Shown: positions 1 to 7,911 of the stretch, one piece after another
How positions within the stretch are numbered: position 1 is the first letter of the stretch
Layout of the letters: each line of letters opens with the position of its first letter
Origin: UBA4479 sp963974935
GTDB lineage: Bacteria; Pseudomonadota; Alphaproteobacteria; Rhodospirillales; Casp-alpha2
Direction: 5' to 3'
Length of the DNA: 64,000 nucleotides
Assembly: GCA_963974935.1 (NCBI GenBank)
Contig: CAXBEV010000009.1
Location: 78,357 to 142,356 of the forward strand
Position numbers and translations under genes: made by a program
Notes under the pieces: model-generated
What the model was told of the DNA's origin: nothing
What the model saw: only the letters and a program-made list of their open reading frames with translations
The model's database searches: none

Positions 1-567
1 AGGATCGTCGGCGGTGCATTCAAAGGGCGGCGGTTGCTGGCCCCTGAAGGCCGAGACATACGCCCGACATCTGACCGCGCACGAGAAAGTATTTTCAATA
101 TCATTGCGCATTCCGATATCGCGCCGTCGCTAGAAGGCGCCTCGGCAATCGACGTGTTTGCCGGCACCGGCGCGCTTGGCTTTGAAGCGATGAGCCGGGG
201 CGCCAAGCCTGTCACATTTTTGGACATCGATGACAGCGCGCGGGCCTGCATCTTAAAGAACGCCGGCACCATGGGTCAGGCGATGTCGGTCACCGTTCTG
301 AGGTTAGATGCAACGCAACTGCCGCCACCGCCTCGCATCGCCCAATGCCCAGCCGCGTTTGCGTTCGTGGATGCGCCTTATGACAGCGGGGCCACGGGGC
401 CTGCGTTGCTGTCCATGCTGAGCCGGGGTTGGATCGGACCGGACAGCCTGTGCATCGTCGAGACCGATGCCAAACTCCCGTTTGAACCCCCCCGCCACTT
501 CGTCATCGAAGACCAACGGACCTATGGGGCGGCGATGGTGAGCTTTCTCAGCGTCAAACAAGCGTAG
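1..567 (+). CDS. rsmD: 16S rRNA (guanine966-N2)-methyltransferase RsmD (5' end cut off)
   Basis: Methylates G966 of 16S rRNA on the 30S subunit with S-adenosylmethionine. The reading frame is open from base 1 and begins with RIVGGAFKGRRL, the normal RsmD N-terminus minus its start Met, so probably only one codon lies outside the window. The SAM-binding motif AIDVFAGTGALGFEA is at bases 142-186. The catalytic motif IV, usually DPPY or NPPY, reads DAPY at 370-381. About 188 residues are visible, normal for the family. Its stop lies 6 bases from the stop of convergent mutL. Identification is secure; the DAPY change is the only oddity. Confidence 0.93.
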   Translation, partial: RIVGGAFKGRRLLAPEGRDIRPTSDRARESIFNIIAHSDIAPSLEGASAIDVFAGTGALGFEAMSRGAKPVTFLDIDDSARACILKNAGTMGQAMSVTVLRLDATQLPPPPRIAQCPAAFAFVDAPYDSGATGPALLSMLSRGWIGPDSLCIVETDAKLPFEPPRHFVIEDQRTYGAAMVSFLSVKQA

Positions 568-573
568 GAAAAT

Positions 574-2382
574 CTAGCGCCGACCGAACAGTTTTTCGAT
601 GTCGGCAAGCTTCAACTCGACATACGTCGGGCGGCCATGACTGCATTGGCCGGAATGCGGCGTCGATTCCATCTCGCGCAGCAGTGCGTTCATTTCGTCA
701 GCACTCAGCCGGCGGCCCGCCCGCACGCTGCCATGGCACGCCATGGTCGCGCAGACATCATCAATCCGCTTTTCCAGCGCAACCGCCGTATCCATTTCGG
801 CCAAATCATCGGCGAGGTCGCGGATCAGGCCCTGCACATCGGTCTCGCCCAACAACGCCGGCACTTCGCGCACCGCCACAGCGCCGGTGCCGAACGGCTC
901 TATCACCAAGCCCAACGCCTCAAATTCTTCGGCGCGCGCCAGCACACGATCACAAGATGGCTCGTCCATTTCCACGACTTCGGGGATCAACAGCATTTGC
1001 CGCTGCACGCCGTCTTCGGCCATCGCGCGCTTGATTTTTTCTTGGGTCAACCTTTCGTGCGCCGCGTGTTGATCGACGACGACGATTCCGTCGGCACTTT
1101 GCGCGACGATATAGGTTTGGTGCACCTGGGCACGGGCGACACCTAACGGATAGTCGACCGATGGCCTCAGCTCTTCACCATGGTCCATTTCCATCCGTGC
1201 ACTGGGCGCCCCGTCCATGCTTTCAAAAGGTCGATAAAACGCCTGTGCCAGATCCGACATACCAGCGGGAGTCCGGCTGGGTGTGTATGCATATCCGCCC
1301 CCACTGCCGCCGCTGCGATACGGCAAGCCGCCCGGCTGGAATGCGCCCAATGCGGCGCCGGCGACCGTGGTCGCCGCGCGGTGACCGGCCTCGGCCAGGC
1401 CGTGCTTCAGCGCACCGACGATCAAGCCCCGCACCATACCGGCATCGCGAAACCGTACTTCGGTCTTTGCCGGGTGCACGTTGACATCAACAAAACGAGG
1501 CGGAATCTCTAAGAACAACGCCAACAGCGGATGCCGGTCCGATGCCAGAAATTCACGGTAGGCGCCGCGCACCGCCCCCAACAACAAGCGGTCATGCACC
1601 GGGCGCCCGTTGACGAACAAAAACTGCATCGCCGCGTTGCCGCGATTGAACGTCGGCACACCGGCGTAACCAGTCAGGCGCAAGTCTTCTCGTTTGGCAT
1701 CGACCAAAAACGCATTGTCTCGAAAGTCCCGACCCATAATGGCGGATAGCCGCTCAAGACGGGCATCGAACAAATCCCCGTTCGCCGCGATTAGCTTCAA
1801 CAGGTCGCGGCTGCCGTCGTTCAAGGTGAAGCCGATTTCCGGGTGCGCCATGGCGAGGCGTTGCATAGCTTCAACCACGCGGCCCTGCTCGGTCCGGGGT
1901 GTTTTCAAAAACTTGAGGCGCGCCGGCGTCGCGTAAAACAGATCGCGCACTTCGATCCGCGTGCCGCCGCTGAGCGCGGCCGGCTCGGGTGAACTGACGC
2001 GGCCGCCTTCGATGCGCACGCTCCAAGCGCCGTCGGCATCGGCCGGGCGACTGGTCAGGGTCATGCGGCTGACGGCACCGATCGACGGCAACGCTTCACC
2101 GCGAAACCCCAATGTGTTGATGACGCTGAGGTCGTCATCCGGTAATTTTGAGGTCGCGTGGCGTTCGACCGCCAACAGCAGTTCGTCGGACGTCATACCG
2201 CAACCATCGTCTGTGACGCTGAGCGACGTTTGGCCGCCGTCACGAATAGTCACGTCAATCCGCGTCGCCCCGGCATCGATGGCGTTTTCGACCAGTTCCT
2301 TCACCGCCGATGCCGGACGCTCGACCACTTCACCCGCCGCGATGCGGTTGATCAGCGTTTCCGGTAAGCGGCGAATGTGCAT
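574..2382 (-). CDS. mutL: DNA mismatch repair protein MutL
   Basis: Couples MutS mismatch recognition to strand incision and removal. At 602 residues it has the GHKL ATPase N-domain (ENAIDAGA, DDGCGM and RGEAL motifs within about the first 100 residues), a variable Pro/Gly-rich linker around residues 330-400, and a C-terminal dimerisation domain. The metal-binding endonuclease motif DQHAAHERLTQE is intact, as is a C-terminal CSHGRP motif, so this is a nicking MutL of the kind found in bacteria without MutH. The ATG shares one base with the pgi stop, so the two are probably translationally coupled. Confidence 0.96.
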   Translation of the reverse strand: MHIRRLPETLINRIAAGEVVERPASAVKELVENAIDAGATRIDVTIRDGGQTSLSVTDDGCGMTSDELLLAVERHATSKLPDDDLSVINTLGFRGEALPSIGAVSRMTLTSRPADADGAWSVRIEGGRVSSPEPAALSGGTRIEVRDLFYATPARLKFLKTPRTEQGRVVEAMQRLAMAHPEIGFTLNDGSRDLLKLIAANGDLFDARLERLSAIMGRDFRDNAFLVDAKREDLRLTGYAGVPTFNRGNAAMQFLFVNGRPVHDRLLLGAVRGAYREFLASDRHPLLALFLEIPPRFVDVNVHPAKTEVRFRDAGMVRGLIVGALKHGLAEAGHRAATTVAGAALGAFQPGGLPYRSGGSGGGYAYTPSRTPAGMSDLAQAFYRPFESMDGAPSARMEMDHGEELRPSVDYPLGVARAQVHQTYIVAQSADGIVVVDQHAAHERLTQEKIKRAMAEDGVQRQMLLIPEVVEMDEPSCDRVLARAEEFEALGLVIEPFGTGAVAVREVPALLGETDVQGLIRDLADDLAEMDTAVALEKRIDDVCATMACHGSVRAGRRLSADEMNALLREMESTPHSGQCSHGRPTYVELKLADIEKLFGRR

Positions 2383-3944
2383 TAGTGCGGCGCCTTCATG
2401 CGCGATGCTACAGCCAGGATCGGTGCCAAGGACGGCGACGCCGGTGCGTCACCGCTGAGCATCGCTTCGATGCCGCCACTGAGCTTTTTGCCGAGCTCGA
2501 CACCCCATTGGTCGAAAGAATTCACACCCCAGACGGCACCGGCAACGACGGTTTTATGTTCGTACAGCGCAATCAGTTTGCCCAGCATATACGGCGTCAA
2601 ATCATCATACATCAAAATGCTTGAAGGCCGGTTGCCCGGGTAATGACGGTGCGGGTCATCGGCATTGGCTTGACCGAAGGCCAGCGCATCCGCCTGCGCC
2701 AAAGCATTCGACGCCAGCATCCGATACAGCTTCACATCCCCCGTCGGCGGCGTTACCAGCAGCAAGATATCGACCGGCGCCGAGGTCACACCCTGATGCA
2801 ATTGCTGGAAAAACGCATGCTGTACATTCGTCCCCACACCGCCGAAGACGACAGGTTGGGTCGCATAATCGACGGCTTCACCATCTCGGGTCACGCGCTT
2901 GCCGTTGCTTTCCATTTCGAGCTGCTGCAAGTACGACACCAACAGTGACAAGCGGGTATCATAGGGTACGCAGGCCTCGGCCCCATAGCCCAAGAAGCTC
3001 GCATTCCAGACTGTGATTAACCCCATCAGGACCGGCATATTTTTAGCCAGCGGCGCACTCAACGCATGGGTGTCCATATCGCGCGCACCCAGGCGGAGTT
3101 GGCTAAACACATTCCAGCCGAACGCGAGCGCAATCGGCAAACCGACGGCAGACCACAACGAATAGCGCCCACCGACCCAATCCCACATCGGAAACACACG
3201 TTCGTCGGCGACGCCGAAACTGCCAGTCGCTTCAAGGTTGGCACTGACCACCGCAAAATGATCCGCCCAGCCGTCGCCGAGCGCAGCCTGCATCAAGACC
3301 TTGGCGCGCTGGGCATTGGCGGCGGTTTCTTGGGTGGTGTACGACTTAGAAACCACGATCACGAGGGTCTCAGCCGGATTAAGCCCGGCAAATGCACGCT
3401 TAAATGCCATGCCGTCGATGTTGCTACAGATACGCACATCCATCAGACCGCCTTGATCTTTAAGCGCATCAATGACCAATGCCGGCCCCAGCTCGGACCC
3501 ACCGATGCCGATGGCGACCGCCGAGGTAAACTTGCCGCCACTAAGCGTCGTGATGCTGCCGTGATGCACGCCGTCGACGAAGGTTTTCAGTGATGCATCT
3601 GCGGCTGCCACGGCGTCATTGATCGCCGGGTCTGCGGCGGGCGTGCCGCGGCATGCGGTATGCAACACGGCGCGATCTTCGGTGTTGTTGATTTCTACCC
3701 CGGCCATCATGTTGTGCAAAAAGCCACTGACGTCGGCCTGTTCGGCGAGCGCGATCAAGCCAGCACGCGCATCGGGCGTCAGGCGCTGGCGGGCGTAATC
3801 AAAATACAGGTCGCCGAGATCAAGACTGAAGTCGGCCGCGCGCCGGCTATCGGCGTCGAACAATGCGGCAAGCGGGTGCACGTCCATATCGTCCCGCAGA
3901 GTCTGCAGGGCGTGCCACGCGGGTGATTTCGAAATTAAAGGCAT
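2382..3944 (-). CDS. pgi: glucose-6-phosphate isomerase
   Basis: Interconverts glucose 6-phosphate and fructose 6-phosphate in the cytoplasm. The PGI signatures are visible: IGIGGSELGP, GGRYSLWSAVGL in the middle, and GVNSFDQWGVELGK near the C-terminus. The frame can be extended 5 codons to a TTG at 3959, but an AGAAGAA Shine-Dalgarno sits just upstream of the ATG at 3944 and overlaps that extension, so the ATG is chosen (520 residues). It is read between the M16 peptidase genes and mutL, overlapping mutL by one base. Confidence 0.95.
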   Translation of the reverse strand: MPLISKSPAWHALQTLRDDMDVHPLAALFDADSRRAADFSLDLGDLYFDYARQRLTPDARAGLIALAEQADVSGFLHNMMAGVEINNTEDRAVLHTACRGTPAADPAINDAVAAADASLKTFVDGVHHGSITTLSGGKFTSAVAIGIGGSELGPALVIDALKDQGGLMDVRICSNIDGMAFKRAFAGLNPAETLVIVVSKSYTTQETAANAQRAKVLMQAALGDGWADHFAVVSANLEATGSFGVADERVFPMWDWVGGRYSLWSAVGLPIALAFGWNVFSQLRLGARDMDTHALSAPLAKNMPVLMGLITVWNASFLGYGAEACVPYDTRLSLLVSYLQQLEMESNGKRVTRDGEAVDYATQPVVFGGVGTNVQHAFFQQLHQGVTSAPVDILLLVTPPTGDVKLYRMLASNALAQADALAFGQANADDPHRHYPGNRPSSILMYDDLTPYMLGKLIALYEHKTVVAGAVWGVNSFDQWGVELGKKLSGGIEAMLSGDAPASPSLAPILAVASRMKAPH

Positions 3945-3995
3945 GCGTTCTTCTAGCAAATGGTGACGCCGGGCACCACCGGGTAAAAACGCAAA

Positions 3996-5342
3996 TTATT
4001 CGGTCAGCAGCCCTTCCGGCTCCCCGGCGATGAAGAAGCTAAGTTTATCCGGCTGATACAACGACTTGGCGACACGTTTGGCGTCGTCAAAAGTGACCGC
4101 TTCGATATAGCCGTTGCGCTTATCGATGTAATCGATGCCGAGGCCGTCTTCCTGCATCGCCACCAACGTCGCCGCAATCGACGACGACGACGTGAAACGG
4201 AGCGGGAACGCACCGGTAAGATATGTCTTCGCATCGTTTAATTCAGACGAGGTTGGACCCTCGGCGGCAAATTTGGCCCACACGTCGCGGATCGTTGCCA
4301 CCGTTTCGGCGGCGCGTGCATTGGCGGTGCCGGACCCGCCCATAATCGCCGCGCCCGCATCCATCGGCATCAAATAGCTGTAGATCGAATAAGCGAGACC
4401 GCGCTTTTCGCGGACTTCGTCATAAAGCCTTGAGACAAACGTGCCGCCGCCGATGATATAGTTCAGCACATAGGCGGTATAAAAATCCGGGTCATCGCGC
4501 AGTATCCCAGGCTGTGCGAATTGGATCGCGCTTTGGCCCACTTTCATCTGCGTAACGTCGACGCCAGCACTCAAGTCCGGTTCAATTTTCGCAACCTTCC
4601 AAGGCGCCGCTTTTGCCGGCAGGTCCGAAAACGCCGCGTCCAAAAGCACTTTTAATTCATCCGCTTGAATATCGCCGACGACGCCGATCAAAAGATTATC
4701 GCGAGCGAAGCGCCGTTCCACGAACCCTTTAAGGTCGTCACGGGTGATTTGCGCCACGCTTTCGAGCGTGCCGCTGGACGGGCGCGCGTAGGGATGACCC
4801 TTAAACGCGGTTTCCATTGCCTTACGCCGCGCCCGATAGCCTGGGTCTTCTTGATCTTGTTCAATCTTCGACAGCACTTGGGCACGAATGCGGGCCACCG
4901 GATCGGCATCGAAACGCGGCTCGGTCAGCGCCAATCGCAGCATGTCGAACGCCTTATCGCGGTTCTTATTGAGGGTGCGAAGCGTGCCTTGGAATGTATC
5001 CAGGCCGGCATCGAACTTGAGCGATATAGAGCGCGCATCCAAGGTCTGCTGGAATGCGTTACTGTCCATATCCCCGGCCCCTTCGTCGATAGTCGACGCC
5101 GTCAAATCAGCAAGCCCTTCTAGGCCTACGGGATCAAGTGCAGCGCCGCCGCGGAAGGTAAATTTCACCGTCGTGATCGGGTTCGAATGATCTCGGATTA
5201 ACCAGGCTTCGATACCGCCGTCGCTGACCACACGTTCGACCTGCACGGCGAACGCCGGGGTCGCCGCAATCAGGACAAAGGCACACAGCACGCCTGCCGC
5301 GAAGGTCGTCAAACGAACGGTGAAGCGTTGAGAAAAGATCAT
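3996..5342 (-). CDS. M16 family peptidase-like protein, zinc site lost
   Basis: Second member of a tandem M16 (insulinase/pitrilysin) pair. It has an N-terminal signal peptide (hydrophobic residues about 12-32 ending AFA), so it acts outside the cytoplasm. Where active family members carry HxxEH, this protein reads GLADLTASTIDEG, with no His and no zinc site. The C-terminal substrate-binding signature SRLYDEVREKRGLAYS is kept. M16 proteases often work as heterodimers of a catalytic and a substrate-binding subunit, so this is probably the non-catalytic partner of the upstream gene, whose TGA overlaps this ATG by one base. 448 residues. Confidence 0.9.
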   Translation of the reverse strand: MIFSQRFTVRLTTFAAGVLCAFVLIAATPAFAVQVERVVSDGGIEAWLIRDHSNPITTVKFTFRGGAALDPVGLEGLADLTASTIDEGAGDMDSNAFQQTLDARSISLKFDAGLDTFQGTLRTLNKNRDKAFDMLRLALTEPRFDADPVARIRAQVLSKIEQDQEDPGYRARRKAMETAFKGHPYARPSSGTLESVAQITRDDLKGFVERRFARDNLLIGVVGDIQADELKVLLDAAFSDLPAKAAPWKVAKIEPDLSAGVDVTQMKVGQSAIQFAQPGILRDDPDFYTAYVLNYIIGGGTFVSRLYDEVREKRGLAYSIYSYLMPMDAGAAIMGGSGTANARAAETVATIRDVWAKFAAEGPTSSELNDAKTYLTGAFPLRFTSSSSIAATLVAMQEDGLGIDYIDKRNGYIEAVTFDDAKRVAKSLYQPDKLSFFIAGEPEGLLTE

Positions 5343-6691
5343 CAGCTTTGTGGCTTATTCAAAAGTTCGGCGGTCACGTGGTGGGCGCCTTTCAAGACAT
5401 GCTCGCCAGCCGCTTTGACGGCGGCAGCATCGACCGCACCGATCCGGCCCAACCAACCTTCGACAAATTCAACGGTGCTGCCACTGGTCAGTGCCGAGCC
5501 GAACATACGAGACGCCGTGCCAAAGTTATCTCGGGCAAACACGGCAGTGTCACGCATCCGCTCAATCGCTTGGGCCACTTCGGCGTCGGTCACGCCGTCG
5601 TTCAGCACGCGGGTGACTTCGTTCATCGCAGCCGCTTCGATCAACGCCATGTCGACCCCCGGCTTCGGCGAGACATAGAAACCGAATACCGATGGGCCCA
5701 AATCATCCGGCCCATAAAAAGCACCGGCAGCGAGCGCAATTTTATCTTCGAGCACCAATTTCGTGTGCAATCGGCTGGACGGCCCACCGCCGATGATTTC
5801 GGCTAACACCTGCAAGGCAGGCGTGATCTCGGATTTGCCGTAATGATCGCTCGGCGCCAGATAGCGGCGGCTCCAACTCGGTTGCGTCACGCGTTCGTGG
5901 GCCAGCACGACACGGCGGTCGGCGCGGGCCGGGGGCTCGGTGGTGCGTGCACGCTCAATATCCGGGCCGCGTGGGATCGCGCCATAGTATTTTTCGGCGA
6001 GCGGGCGCAGCTCATCGACAGTGACATCCCCTTCGACCACCAACACCGCATTGTTCGGCGCGTAGTATTTTTTGTAGAACGCGAGAATGCGATCCACATC
6101 GAGTGCACGAATCTCATGCTCCCAGCCGATGATCGGACGGCGATAGGGATAGTTCAGATACATCACCGCGCCAACTTGTTCAGACAATTGTGCGCCCGGT
6201 TCGTTGTCGACCCGAGAACGACGCTCTTCCAACACCACATCGCGCTCGGGCGCGACTTGGTCGGCGTTGATCAACAAGTTAGTCATGCGGTCGGCTTCCA
6301 TCTGCATCACCATTTCCAGACGGTCTTTGGCGATGGTTTGAAAATACGCCGTATAATCGAAAGACGTGAAGGCATTTTCACGTCCCCCATTCCGCGCGAC
6401 CGAGCTGGAAAATTCACCGGGACCATAGTTTTTGGTGCCCTTAAACATCAAATGTTCCAGCAAATGCGCGATTCCACTTTCGCCGGGCGCTTCATCGGCA
6501 GAGCCGACTTTGTACCACACCATATGTTGCACGACCGGAGCTCGGTCATTGCTGATGACCACGACCTGCATACCATTCTTGAGGGTGAACGTATCCGGAT
6601 TAAAAATTTGCGCAGCCGCCGGCGCGCTCGACAAAATAGAGAGCGCAAGCACAGCGAGCCAAACAAAACGCCTTGGAGCAAATATGTTCAT
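5342..6691 (-). CDS. M16 family zinc metallopeptidase, catalytic subunit
   Basis: Zinc-dependent endopeptidase of the insulinase/mitochondrial processing peptidase type. The inverted zinc motif HLLEH is near residue 80, and the distal Glu ligand lies in the VLEERR segment about 75 residues later, so it should be active. A signal peptide (residues 1-27, ending PAAAQ) places it in the periplasm. At 449 residues it has the two half-domains of the bacterial PqqL/processing-peptidase type. It is followed with a one-base overlap by the inactive homologue. The physiological substrate cannot be told from sequence. Confidence 0.93.
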   Translation of the reverse strand: MNIFAPRRFVWLAVLALSILSSAPAAAQIFNPDTFTLKNGMQVVVISNDRAPVVQHMVWYKVGSADEAPGESGIAHLLEHLMFKGTKNYGPGEFSSSVARNGGRENAFTSFDYTAYFQTIAKDRLEMVMQMEADRMTNLLINADQVAPERDVVLEERRSRVDNEPGAQLSEQVGAVMYLNYPYRRPIIGWEHEIRALDVDRILAFYKKYYAPNNAVLVVEGDVTVDELRPLAEKYYGAIPRGPDIERARTTEPPARADRRVVLAHERVTQPSWSRRYLAPSDHYGKSEITPALQVLAEIIGGGPSSRLHTKLVLEDKIALAAGAFYGPDDLGPSVFGFYVSPKPGVDMALIEAAAMNEVTRVLNDGVTDAEVAQAIERMRDTAVFARDNFGTASRMFGSALTSGSTVEFVEGWLGRIGAVDAAAVKAAGEHVLKGAHHVTAELLNKPQS

Positions 6692-6794
6692 AGGTCGGAT
6701 ATGGCGGAGTGTGCCGGCAATATCAACGCTAAAGACGGGAATGAAATATTAAATCAATGAAAGGTGATACGGCGGGGTTTTCGCTGCGGCGAGC

Positions 6795-7364
6795 CTAAAA
6801 CTCAAAAATACCTTTACTGCCGCGCTTTTTCTTAACCTGCGGAGTCTCGCCTTCGGTGATCGGCTGGCCGAGCGCTTGGTTTTCTCGGATGCGCTGCTGT
6901 TCTTTTTCTGCATCGACCACGGTGCCTTCGAACGGCTTGTCGTCGACCCAGAAGATCATTTTGTCAGCCAAACGCTGGTCTTCTTTCGACAGCAGCGTGG
7001 TTTCCGCGTTCACGACTTCGCGAATCGACGGATCGGATTGGGCGGCACCGGTTTTCTGCATCAACGCATTGAGGCCATCGGACAGCGTCGGGTCCGGTTT
7101 GGGCTTGGTATTAACGCTGGCTTGACGCTGTAACAAAGCGGCGCGTGCCTGATCAGTCGGTGTGATCCCTTGCGGACGTTCCGAGCCGGGCGCCGGTGGC
7201 CGCAGCGCAAATTCAGGCGGCAGGCTTAGCGGCGGGCGCTCATAAACGGTGAATTCGTCTGGCGCATTCTTTTGGTTGCCGACGATCTTTTTCGCCGACT
7301 CACACGCGCTCAGCACCCCAACGAGGGCGGTCAGAACAAAAACACTGATAAGGCGTCGCATCAT
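6795..7364 (-). CDS. DUF3035 (BamF-family) outer-membrane lipoprotein
   Basis: Small lipoprotein of 189 residues. A signal sequence ends in the lipobox LSAC (residues 18-21), followed by a Pro-rich stretch (PPLSLPPEFALRPPAPG). The DUF3035 family is known in alphaproteobacteria as BamF, an accessory lipoprotein of the beta-barrel assembly machinery. The gene lies between lspA, which cleaves lipoprotein signal peptides, and the periplasmic M16 pair, so an envelope-biogenesis role fits. Two adjacent ATGs could each be the start. The BamF link is family knowledge; nothing here shows complex membership. Confidence 0.82.
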   Translation of the reverse strand: MMRRLISVFVLTALVGVLSACESAKKIVGNQKNAPDEFTVYERPPLSLPPEFALRPPAPGSERPQGITPTDQARAALLQRQASVNTKPKPDPTLSDGLNALMQKTGAAQSDPSIREVVNAETTLLSKEDQRLADKMIFWVDDKPFEGTVVDAEKEQQRIRENQALGQPITEGETPQVKKKRGSKGIFEF

Positions 7365-7409
7365 GATGACTTTCCGTCAGCTTATTCGCGTCATTCGATA
7401 AGCCCGAGT

Positions 7410-7904
7410 CTAGGCTTTTTCACCGGGCCGAAACAAGGATTCTAATATCAAGATCGCCGCGCCAATGAAAATAGCACTGTCGGCAACGTTGAATGCCGGC
7501 CAATGATAGCCGAAAGCGTGCACATCTAAAAAGTCGACAACGGCACCGAACCGCACACGGTCCACCACGTTCCCAATGGCACCACCGATCACCAGGCCGA
7601 GGGCGCAGGCCACCCATTTGGTGTCGGCGCGCCACAGCCAAATGCCGAGCGCGATCACAATAGCCATCGCCAAGCCCGTCAAAAGCCAAGGTCCATAGAC
7701 GGAGGCGGTATTGAACATACCAAAGCTAACGCCTCTATTCCAACCCAGCACCAAATTAAAGAACGGCGTCACCTCGATTACGCGAGGCGGTACCATGACA
7801 TCGTTCAAAATCCAAAACTTGCTGAATTGATCCAAAGCCGTCGCGATAGCCGCGATGATAACGCCGTTACGAAACAATCCCTGGCCGGTCGCGCGCTCCA
7901 TCAT
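7410..7904 (-). CDS. lspA: lipoprotein signal peptidase (signal peptidase II)
   Basis: Inner-membrane aspartyl protease that removes the signal peptide of diacylglyceryl-modified prolipoproteins. Four hydrophobic membrane segments are visible. The catalytic dyad is D124 in the AVVDF motif and D142 in the FNVADSAIF motif, with the conserved GNVVDR segment before it. The open frame reaches back to 8057 inside ileS, but paired ATGs at 7904 and 7901, 7 bases after the ileS stop, give the normal 163-164 residue length and are chosen. The following gene encodes a lipoprotein, a likely client. Confidence 0.94.
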   Translation of the reverse strand: MMERATGQGLFRNGVIIAAIATALDQFSKFWILNDVMVPPRVIEVTPFFNLVLGWNRGVSFGMFNTASVYGPWLLTGLAMAIVIALGIWLWRADTKWVACALGLVIGGAIGNVVDRVRFGAVVDFLDVHAFGYHWPAFNVADSAIFIGAAILILESLFRPGEKA

Positions 7905-7911
7905 CGTCGGC

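Noticed and set aside
5843..6760. 305-codon plus-strand frame opposite the active M16 gene
   Set aside because: It lies wholly antisense to a gene with clear catalytic motifs, and its product is rich in His/Arg with no family pattern; it is a GC-driven shadow.
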